From positions 7,130,001-7,194,000 of the forward strand of contig CP075497.1 of assembly GCA_021613535.1 (NCBI GenBank): DNA of 64,000 bases. The letters are read 5' to 3'. Source of the stretch: Adineta vaga (Eukaryota > Rotifera). A program made the translations under genes and the position numbers. Below the pieces are notes generated by a model. That model was not told the DNA's origin, did no database searches, and saw nothing but the letters and a program-made list of their open reading frames with translations. Below, piece after piece: positions 11,835-21,482 of this stretch. Each line of letters starts with the position of its first letter. The stretch's first letter is position 1.

Positions 11835-12570
11835 ACGTCGTCATACACTTTCATATATTCTTATATTAACCATCATTTTCGTTGTCGTTCTTCTTCTATT
11901 AAATCTTCTTTTAATTATTCTTTGTTGGCGACAACGACGTTCAAAACCTGCCATTGATTCCAAAATAAATGATACTAATCGTCCATTTTTTTGTTCTATA
12001 CGTTCTTCAGGATCATCTTCATCTACGGTAACATACGGTGAAACACCAGTATTAACATCACTTGATGCACAAAAACAACAAACATTATCTTCAAGATATA
12101 TCTTTCAACCGAATCATCAGCATCTCGACACAACACCATCGACATCAACTACAACAGCAACGGGTCCATATGAAGATCTAAATGATTCTTCCGTGACATT
12201 ACAACGACAATCAATTAAACCAAAAACATCTGATAATCATTCATTATATATGCAACATGGACCAATGTTTTCATCTCCTAATACTGCTTATAATCGAATG
12301 GTTCATTTTCCACCAGCGCCAATTCGTTGTCAATTTAGTTCACCAATACAAACATTCTATCCACCTCAACCGTTTCTTGATACACAACACATTTATGAAA
12401 CGATTCAGGATGGACAATGTCCATATCAACGTTTAGCAGCAACACTTCGTCGCCAACAACATCCACCACAATGTACATGTTCTTATGATCATAATGGACA
12501 ACAATATTCGATAAGGACTTGTGATGGAGGCAAACTACATATTGAATCTACTCCTGAAACTCTAGTCTGA
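10834..12570 (+). CDS. Single-pass receptor with SUEL lectin-like and CUB domains
   Basis: Exons 10834..11188 and 11249..12570 join in phase to 558 residues. A signal peptide occupies residues 1-24. Residues about 28-118 form a SUEL/rhamnose-lectin-like domain (TLTCPNNGYILVRNLTFGV, then GMECNGLTTCDLDLNP). A CUB domain follows at about 145-250 (LRSPNYPHEYENSLNCSC, DYLQI, SYCGS, FKTNDVITRKGFW). After a Thr/Ser-rich stalk and a poly-Asn run comes one transmembrane helix near residues 330-352, then a cytoplasmic tail of about 200 residues with several Tyr motifs such as YEDL and YQRL. It is a type I surface receptor. An acceptor-like AG at 10823-10824 lies ten bases before the ATG. Ligand and orthologue are unknown. 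Confidence 0.83.
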
Positions 12571-13214
12571 TAAGAAGTAGAAGAGATCTGAAACGAGTTC
12601 ATTTATCTTGCCATGTTTTAATATTTTTTTTCGTTATTGTCTTTATTTGTGTGATGAAATGAAAAGATAACAAAACATTTTCTATCTAAACAAATACTTT
12701 GCATAGCAATTATATGAGATGCTTATAAAGAATGAACAATTTTTACTCATTACAATCGACTCAATAGTATTGTAACATAACACATCTGCTTGATCATTAT
12801 TCATCGAATTTCTAGTCTATTGGTTTATAAAGAATTCTTTGTTCATCAAACGATCTGTACAAAAAATTTATATTTCACATTATATAAATCATTGTCTGAG
12901 ATAATTAACTGTTGAAATGCAAACATCTCTGACTTAAAATAGGACAATTGTATTGAAACATCCAATATATTCTTTGCAGAAGAATTATAATAAGATCGAT
13001 CTATGAAAATTTATTTTACCGTTTCTATTAATATATTTCTGATCCAAAAAATCTGGAAAAACTATATTATGTTGAATCAAATAACAATTACTCAAAAAAA
13101 AACTTCATCATATTTGTTCTTAAACGTTTATTAAGTGTCGAATCTAATAATTCAACTTAGGTGCTCAAATGAAATGGTTCAACAATCGAAAAGAATATAC
13201 AAACATTATCAAGT
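12571..13214. other. Intergenic, no feature seen
   Basis: AT-rich 3' flank of the receptor gene. I see no coding exon or structured element. The gene-like segment starting at 13215 is a decayed PPR gene. Confidence 0.4.
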
Positions 13215-14058
13215 ATGAGTATTACTCAAGCTCTAAAAGCATATACACAAACAAGAAATCTACAAAGTGTTTTAACTATACATCGTCATACTTCATTTCG
13301 TGTAGAAACTGATACTTCTATTTCAACATCATTAATTCATCTTTACAGTAAACGTTTTTAAAACGAATATTATTTAAAAAAAACGTTTTCTTAGTGCAAT
13401 GTGGAGATGTAATTAGTGCTGCATCTTTATTTGATGCATCAAGAAAAAAAACATTATTTATGTATGCTACAATGATGAAAGGTAAAAACAACCATTTAGA
13501 TATATGTATAGAAAAGATGGTTCCATTTGATTTCTTTGTAGGCTATGTAATAAAGCATACGCCAGATAAAGCGATTGATCTTTATAAGGAAATGAAAAAT
13601 CCAGAAGAAGTTATTATTATCGTATTATTTAATGTATTTTCTCAACTAGAAAACAGTCAAATGTTGGAAGTAGTTAAAAATGTATCTAAACAAAAGTTCA
13701 TAAATTATTTTTTTTCAAATCTTCGTTTAACAACATCTTTATTCGATTCATTGATCAAACGTGAAGACTGTTCAAATGCAGAAATTATTTTTCCCAATGT
13801 GATATAATCTATAACATGTTATGTTAACTTAATGAATGGATTTCATAATGAAAAACTGCCCGAAAAAGTATTAGATTTATTTTATCAAATGATTTGAGTT
13901 AGGGCACCCGTACATTGAATCAAAACGAAACAGTGGCATCAGCCTTTTGTAGACATAGCGAACGAATTGCGATCGTCTGGAATTTTGTTCAAAATCCTAA
14001 CACATCAAGAATTCATATAACGAAGAATCTTCGTATATATGGTGATTGTTGTAATTAA
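13215..14058 (+). pseudogene. PPR-DYW (plant-type RNA-editing factor) pseudogene
   Basis: From the ATG at 13215, with a short intron at about 13350-13394, the frame reads pentatricopeptide repeats: SLIHLYMQCGDVISAASLFDA, then PDKAIDLYKEMKNPEEV, then TTSLFDSLIKREDCSNAEI. An in-frame TAA at 13805-13807 interrupts it, after which the same frame resumes as another repeat (CYVNLMNGF, PEKVLDLFYQM). From 13912, in another frame, a DYW deaminase-like fragment appears: RHSERIAIVWNFVQNPN and ITKNLRIYGDCCN, then a stop. The HSE catalytic motif survives, but the first Cys of the zinc-binding CxxC is Tyr and the rest of the domain is gone. Most repeats between the two parts are missing. DYW-type PPR genes are known outside plants in bdelloid rotifers and some protists, and are ascribed to horizontal transfer. 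Confidence 0.85.
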
Positions 14059-14328
14059 TTGTTATGTTTATCAGAATTTTTGTCCTCTACACTTAAATCG
14101 CTGATATCCGAAAGTATGAAATTATGATTATAGATGCTGTCATTCTCATTATTGAATCTAAACATTACTAATCATACTATGATACTTTAGTTCATGTTTA
14201 TTCGAAATAGTTGTATATTTATATACTTTTTTTCTTTGTAAACAAACAAAAATAAACAGAGATTTGAACAATAGATTGTTAAATGAAAACCCAAAGTAAT
14301 AATAATAACAACTTCTTTCATGTTATAT

Positions 14329-15422
14329 TCAAGCAAAACGCCGTCGTTTAGTTGTTGTTGGCGTTGAAATGCAATCATTTTCATTGTTATTATTATTATC
14401 ATAGACTTGAGTCCAAATATAATTAAATGATCGTTTATTATCTGTTGTCATTGACTGTGGATATGTTTTGACTTGAAAATAATCTGATGGAGCATGACAT
14501 ACAAATGAAAGAGAATTTAATGAACGTGGATATTCTTCATTTGGTCCTGCGAAACATAAAAATATTTCAATAGGAAAACAAAATCGAAAATGAAAACATT
14601 TACCAATCGAATAAGCATTGGGATCAAATTGAAAATTATTAGTAGAAGATTTTATTGATGTTGGTAATAACCATGTTAGAAAAGCATATGCATTTACATG
14701 TTCATCTTGAAATAAGGCTCGAATTTGTGCATAAAAACAAGAAAGATTGGAATCAATCAAATATACAATATCACCAACTTCAAATCGACGTCCCTAAAAC
14801 GAAATTATATTTGAAATAGTACGAAAAGATGATTTTCTAAATACCTTTGAGTATAAAACATCAAATAATTTGAATGTTGTTGATAGAGACGAGCACTTCT
14901 CTGGCTAGAAAAGAGCATATTAAATTTAAAGTAAATTTCGAAGTTTTTTTTTATTACCTTTTTAGATTTGAATGCGAGTGTTTTTCTATTTGAACGAAAA
15001 GCTGGCTGTTGTCGTGTGGATATTTTTATTGGTACTTGAGATTTAACTGGTTCAATGACTTTAGATCGTTTAGGTTTCGTGATCGTCGATGACGAAGATG
15101 ACGATGATGAGGAAACGATCTGTTCATCTTTGATAATTTGATTAGAGAAATGAAAACGATTTTCAAATGTTGATAAATCTTCCACATTTGTATTGATACG
15201 TTTTAATTTACAAAATTGATTCGAAGTTTTCAAATCATGTAAAAAACAATTATTACATAGGAGTAAATTACGAGCTGGAACACGCCAATAAACGGATGTC
15301 ATTGTATCACATATACGACAGCGTGGATTACGCGGATCAATTCTAGAAGAAAATGAATTTATTATGAAGAAGAAAACGGAAGAAACAGAAACTTACGTTG
15401 AAGATTGATTTAAACGAGACAT
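14329..15422 (-). CDS. GATAD1: GATA zinc finger domain-containing protein 1
   Basis: Five exons (15397..15422, 14958..15342, 14845..14904, 14604..14793, 14329..14546) join in phase to 292 residues. An N-terminal GATA-type finger spans the first intron (CRIC, 17 residues, then CNNC). The C-terminal half is the family's conserved chromatin-reader module: VLYSKGRRFEVGDIV, CFYAQIRALFQDE, ALTWL-like FLTWLLP, FDPNAYSIGP, LSFVCHAPSDYF and YIWTQV. In animals GATAD1 associates with the EMSY/KDM5A/SIN3B complex on H3K4me3 promoters. The linker has a Ser run of ten and basic patches. The stop falls in a basic TKRRRFA end. TSNAXIP1 lies upstream on the same strand. Confidence 0.9.
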
Positions 15423-15857
15423 TTTTGTTCGAATAGAATTGAGTCTCGTTTAGTTAATGGAAATATATGTCATTAAATTGTGATGCGAATGCGAGGAGAC
15501 AGTCTTGTCTTTTATTCTTTAGCAGAATGATAGAGAATCCAATCCAATTCGAATATTTGTATGTCAAAAGATGGCGTTAGATACTTATATTGCAGATATG
15601 AAATCATCACTATACATATGCCTCATATTTTAATTTAATGATGTACGACAATCGTAAAGTTTTCATACTATTGAATCACTTCATTCACATCTAAAACCAA
15701 CATAGAAAGGAATTAAATCGATATGTGAAGCAACAAGTAGATTTTTTTATTGAGATCAATAACGATTTCAAATATCATGAAGTTTGAAAGTTAGTCATAA
15801 GATTTTCTGTTGACATTAACAGTTGCGCGTACAGATGAACAATTTCTTATGGTAAGA

Positions 15858-17064
15858 TTATTTTGATTCAACGGAAAGCACTTGATTTTCATAATAAAAT
15901 TTTTCTTCAATCTAAATATATAATCGAGAAGTGTTCATTAAATTAAAAGCATACACAAAACAAACTTTTCCCAAGAGTACATTCCAGAAGAGGTTGATAT
16001 CAGCATACGATTTAAATCGTCGACAACTTGCTACTAAATTATAACCCCATTCCAATTGTAAAAGTTCATCATCAGGAAAACGTTGTTTGAAATAAATATG
16101 TACGAAATCAACAAGAGAGATTTTTACATATGATTTTGATGTTTCTACTGATTGTCGTTGTGAATCATATTCGATTTTCTAGATGAATTCGAAACATTTT
16201 GATTTTTATAAACGAATATATAGAAACAAACTTGTTTCCAAATATCTTCGATTAAAAGTGAGACATCTCGTTGCATAAAATGTCGATTACGAATGCTTGC
16301 TGTTGTTTGTAGAAACGTTGGAACTTTCGAATCAAAACCCAAACCAATAAAATGCAGAACATTATTATACTAAAAATGTCACATCCTCAAAATATCAAGT
16401 AAACAAACGAATAGATTCTATACAATATCATTGCCACCAATGATTTCATTAAGTAAAATATCAACACGTTCATTACTTGTTTTTCCAAGAGATAATTCAT
16501 TCCAACGTTCAACAATAGATGTACATCGTTCCCATTTTGGTCTAAATATTCATTTTTCAAATGATTGTTCGATTTTCATTCGAAATACCTTGGTGTTAAT
16601 GTTGCACGATAAGTTTCACATAATGTAAAATATTTATCTCGATCTTTAATCAGATGGTCAAGTTTCTCTTTCAATGTACTACGACTTAAAAAATAACTTG
16701 AAAATGATTTTAATGAAAGTACAAACTTGTATTCAACTTTAGCATTACGAAAATTTTGTTTTAATTGTTCCGATGATTTGATAAGTTCATCGTAAGTTTG
16801 TTGAAGAGCAAGATAATCATTTTTAGGAACATATTCTTTATTGTCTTCTTTTAATTTTGCTATGCGACGTTCAGCTTCTGCACAATCAAGACGACATCGT
16901 CTAAAATTTATTAATAAATCTTCATTTTCTTACAATATTTGTAATGTAAACGATTAAAACCTAATCGCCACACGAAGTAAGACTGGATCATCGAGAGCAG
17001 TATTCAATATTGTATTAATATATTCTGATGGTTTATCAATAAGACTTGTTTTGAAATCGTCCAT
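15858..17064 (-). CDS. TSNAXIP1: Short TSNAXIP1 homologue
   Basis: Seven exons (16961..17064, 16727..16900, 16589..16684, 16424..16541, 16232..16369, 15966..16178, 15858..15911) join in phase to 298 residues. After a coiled-coil region (about residues 35-115) come the family's landmarks: TPRPKWERC, ERWNELSLGKTSNERVDILL, a GLG-FDSKVPTFLQTT segment, an LLIEDIWKQ helix, then an EWGYNLVASCRRF-like C-terminal helix. Human TSNAXIP1 is more than twice as long; the N-terminal TRAX-interacting domain and the C-terminal third are missing here. The family is linked to testis and cilia in mammals. GTTTGT donors recur in this gene. Confidence 0.78.
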
Positions 17065-17216
17065 TAATCAAATCAATGATCACTTGCAAACAGCTGATTT
17101 CAAAATTAATTATCTCATAGTTTTCAACTTTTATTCTCTCACGCTTGTTTAAATACATATACAAAAAAAAGCACTAGTACTGCAAGATTAAAAAATATTA
17201 AAAACACCAATCTATT

Positions 17217-17927
17217 CTATTTTTTCATATCAACTTTTTGATTTTCACCGATTGCTTTGGGATTTTTAGTAGCTGCTGCTTTTGCCATGGCATACAATTG
17301 AACCATCTTATTACTTGGTGAATCCCAATATTCACCATATTTCGCTGTGACTTTCATCAATGTCAAATCTGGATCATCTAATCCTTGTGGGAAAAAAACT
17401 TTCAAATAAGATGACCATAGTTGTTTCAATTTGTCTTTATCATCAACAAATTCTGCTTCACCGCTAACAGATACAAATGACATTTTGTTTGGATCAGAAT
17501 ATGATACATTCACTTGATCATAGTTCTGTTTGACTTCTTCAACTTTTGGTGAAGATTTTTTTGTGAAGAACCATAATGTTCCATCCCATTTATCAACCTG
17601 ACGACTAGCCATTGGTCGTGCACGAAGACTATTATCTGATTCAACAGTTGTGCTATAAAGAAAATGAAAACAATAAATTCTTTTTCTGAAATCATGGTTT
17701 TTTAGTTTACATCATAGCATAACGAATATCTTTGATTAATTCGAATAGCTTCTTGGTTTTATCATCATTTGTTGTTGAAGCAAATGCTAAACTTTGACGA
17801 ACAACTAAAGTCGCATGTTGAAATTGAAATAAAGTTGGTTTAAATAATGATCGCTATAAGATTGTAACAGAAGAAGAGTTCTCCAATGATATTTCCATAA
17901 AAAAACACTTACCACAAGTCTATTCAT
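17217..17927 (-). CDS. General-stress-26/BLI-3-type PNPOx-fold protein, probably mitochondrial
   Basis: Exons 17913..17927, 17711..17853 and 17217..17652 join in phase to 197 residues. Residues 1-30 are basic and amphipathic without acids (MNRLVRSLFKPTLFQFQH), like a mitochondrial presequence. The rest is a split-barrel flavin-binding domain of the pyridoxamine-5'-phosphate oxidase-like superfamily: LIKDIRYAM, TTVESDNSLRARPM, TLWFFTKKSSPKVEEV, NVSYSDPNKMSFVSVSG, LDDPDLTLMKV and EYWDSPSNKMVQLY. These match bacterial general stress protein 26 and fungal BLI-3. I do not know the family as a standard animal gene, so transfer is likely, but it now carries two introns. Its substrate is unknown. Confidence 0.85.
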
Positions 17928-18805
17928 GATTATATAATGTTAAGTTTAACAAGTTCGACAAACGACAGGAACGAAACGATGAAGAAGAAGAATAGATGGA
18001 ATCATCGAGGTAAATGAATAGCTACCAATTAGTTATATAGCTGAAAGATGGCGGTAATCATTCGAAAGCAGCTGTCAACTACTGATACAATAATTCGAAT
18101 ATTATAGTTTCTCTTATCCGAAAGATAAATATTCATTTAATGAAACAAAATCCTTGAAACATCTGGAAAGAAAATCCCATTTTATTATTAACGTTTGCAA
18201 TTTTGTTGACATTGTTATCAAGCTTCGTCCATCCTTCTTTTTCTCTTCCTTTCCTATTGTTTCAATAGATGAACAAAAGACACGCCTGGCACATTCGTAC
18301 ATCTGTGCAAATACAAAATTTAAATCTCATAAATTGATCAGTGAATTAACAACATAGGACAGAGAAATGATTGCATCACCATTAGCGTCGTCGTCGTCGT
18401 CGTCGTTTGTTGTTGTGGAAAGAGGAAAAAACGATTCTTAAGTATTACAGAACAACTCCATTAATGCAAATAACTCTTCTTTTAATTAAATTAAATCAAT
18501 TCACATATTTATATATTTGAATAGTAATAGATTTTACCTATTTTGTTTTCTACAACAAGCACGAGACCCCCTGTAGCGATAAGTGATTACAACTACGTCG
18601 TGTCTCGAATTAATTATCATCATAACATAGAAAGAAAAAAAGCTCTATTACGATTAATTATCAATCACTTTTTTTTATCAAGAACAAAAAACATATATAT
18701 ATAATAAGAGTTGTTAGGTACGCATACATCACACATAAGATGTCAATTGATCTGACTGTCGATGCATACTGTTCATTGATGATTAAATATGGATGTGTAT
18801 GTGTG
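17928..18805. other. Intergenic, no gene seen
   Basis: AT-rich flank shared by the stress-protein gene upstream end and the 3' end of the immunoglobulin-domain gene. A (CGT) run of five units near 18385-18402 is the only repeat noticed. No exon is supported on either strand. Confidence 0.4.
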
Positions 18806-19790
18806 TCATATTCTTCGGGTCAGATGATGTCCAAGGAGAAGTGCAAATAAGATCAGACTCATAGTGCATTGTATGAAAGAAGAATGATTATTTGCTAATA
18901 GACGTTGCTGTTGATTATGTTGGAATGCGCCTAGAAATAGATCAAAGAATTCTTATGAGATAACCTTGATGTTTAAATAATAATGAACGGATATGTCTTG
19001 AATTTCTGCTTATCTGTTTTTTATCAACAAACCTTTTTCAACAAATAATTTCGCACTTCTTCTTTGCCTTTCATAAATACATGTCCATAAACCAGTATGA
19101 TACGGTTGAGCATGACGTATAATTAATTGTGATTTGAAAGTATTTGCTTGATAATGTTGTTTTTTATGAATACCATCAAGATGATGATTTGAATTAGATG
19201 TTTGATTTAAACTTGAAAACTGCCACGTTATTAATGATGTATTGACATTATAGATTGTACAATCTAATTCAACAAATGTACCTGGTTCAACATGTAAACG
19301 TTCTGGTGCAATCGTCATAGGTATTTGAACTTGTAAATAGATCTTTATCGATACACTTGCATGACGATTTGATATTTTACATTCATATATACCTTCATCG
19401 GATGCTTGTACATTCGAAATTTCTAAATTCCAATAGGAATCTTCATCCGATATCGAATAAGATGAAACAAAATAACGTTTATTTGAATAGAAAACTTGTT
19501 CATCAACTGACAGTGGTAAATATGTATCCATAGTTGAATCATATCTTAACCAAGTAACATGATGATGACCAAGATTTTTTACATGACATTTTAATATTGC
19601 TGTTTCAGAAACGTTCAATGTTTGATTGTGTGAATGCGTTAAAATTCGAGGAAAAGTATTTGATAGAACAGCTGTAATCAATTCAGCAATGATGATGATT
19701 ATTAGTTGGATAGCTAAAAAATATCGAGAATAAACAATGGATAAAAGAGATAAAGTTGATCCGCTCACGTTTACTGATTCTACTCAGCAT
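18806..19790 (-). CDS. Two-Ig-domain cell-surface protein, Dpr/lachesin-like, with GPI-type tail
   Basis: Preferred model: exons 19769..19790, 19033..19713 and 18806..18930, in phase, 275 residues. A hydrophobic signal peptide (QLIIIIIAELITAVLS) precedes two Ig domains: the first has LKCHVKNLGHHHVTWLR, YWNLEISNVQASDEGIYECKI; the second has VELDCTIYNVNTSLITW, SQLIIRHAQPYHTGLWTC. The VKNLG and D-x-G-x-Y-x-C motifs resemble insect Dpr/DIP and lachesin adhesion proteins used in synaptic partner choice. The third exon encodes an Asn/Gln linker and a short hydrophobic C-terminus (MSLILFALLLGHHL), typical of a GPI-anchor signal. Reading past the 19033 donor instead gives an early stop at 19010. An alternative first exon at 20222..20249, with a stronger GTAAGT donor, also joins in phase. 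Confidence 0.72.
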
Positions 19791-20249
19791 TGCATATAAT
19801 CGCTAATGATGACAAGACTCAATGTAAACGAAGGGTCAATTGTACAAACAAAAATCTTTTCGTGGCATTTTTGCCTTGTTCAAAGAGAATTAACCTTTTT
19901 TTTTGTACTCCCTGTGTATGAGAATAAGCCAGATGAACTCAACTGAACGTTGTACTTCACAAAATGATATGGATTAATTAAGTTCGAACTTCTCTCATTG
20001 TGACAAGATAACGAAGACAATATAGTCATCTATCACAATTAGTTTGTTGCTCATCTTCTCACTAACAGAGACATTGATGAATTATACAGATGTCTAGTTA
20101 TCACAGGAAAAAAACATCGAGAAGTGTCGAAAAGTGAGAACCTTCATTATCGTTGAACACGACAGTGATAGACTCATATATTATCTTATCAAATCAATAA
20201 AATGAAACAAAGAAGACTTACCTAAAAAATAAGTTATTGGCGATTTCAT

Positions 20250-21482
20250 TATTGAATTAAAGAAAAATCATTGTTTGATAAAAATTGAAGTCACAAACTA
20301 TCTGTTAACTAATCGTCGCATGTTACTAACTAGAATAAAGAAATGAATGAACGAAAAAGAGGAGAAAAAAAGGATTATGACAAGCTCAGCAACTAGTTTG
20401 TTCTCTTTTTCTCTTATTCTCTCTTCCTTCTCCTCTGCTCTCCTCTCCTCTCTTCTCTTCTCTTTCTTTATCGTTTGCTTGATGTATTTGTAAAGAGAAA
20501 ATAAACCTTTGCCTAATGGCATTACTCACTAAATGAATGCAACAAAGAAAGAAGAAAAAAAAGATTAATAAAAAGCAATGATATTCACTTAAGAAAGAAA
20601 TTGATTGATCATGAATCTTAACAGGTGTCTTTTACTGTTGTTACTTTTCTATTATCGAAGTCAATTAAAAACGAAGCAAATTTTGACACCTATTTGTAAT
20701 TGATTTCTTTTTCGTGCTCACTCAAAAAAAGAAAAAGAAAGAAAGTTCATTATTGAACTACAGTAGAGTAAGTAAAAATAAAAAGGAAATCAATGGTTCA
20801 ATAGTTTGCATTTATTATTCGAAATGATAGAGACATGTCTACTCTATGGTCGCCGTTCTTTTCTCATTTTCTCTTTGATTCTGTATACGATGACATGATA
20901 ATTGACCTTTCTATTGCATATACATGTATAGACCTTGCCGTTACACGTCAGACTCGATCGTTTGGGTCCAACGAAGACATCATGTTAAATGAAGATTGAT
21001 AATTTGCTAGTTACATCATTCAATGGTTTCCATTCGAATCGATTCAATTCAATTCAATTCACTCTTCTTAACATCGATGAAATGACTTTGTTGTTTTATG
21101 ATCAACAAGTAGTGTACATATGTATATCAAGGACAAAAAAGATCAATCGTATCATGTGGGAGAAGTGTCATTTGTTCTTATCGACCTTTCTTTTCTAGGA
21201 CATCGAACAAATATAAAATTCGTTTCATATTCAAACATTTCTTTTTTTTTGTTAATCAGAATATTTGCTTCTGAATACGATATAGCTCTGAATTAAACAA
21301 GATGCATGCGTGTATGACTCTGCTGATGCCATCGAATATAGTCTATGCATAATGTGATAAGTGAAATAGCGATCGTGCATGCTTTTCCTTTGAGCTGAGA
21401 TGATATGTAACGGACAATTTGTTTTTATGACGAACAAATATTGCACGCATATTACATCAGGTTGTCTGTTTGACATACACAT
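20250..21482. other. Intergenic, simple-sequence rich
   Basis: No supported gene. A pyrimidine-rich tract at about 20400-20470 (TCTC and CTCCT units) produces a spurious Lys/Glu-rich open frame on the minus strand. The segment separates the upstream end of the Ig-domain gene from the 3' end of the CP110 gene. Confidence 0.4.

Noticed and set aside
20298-20522. Lys/Glu-rich open frame on the minus strand
   Set aside because: Simple translation of a CT-rich tract.
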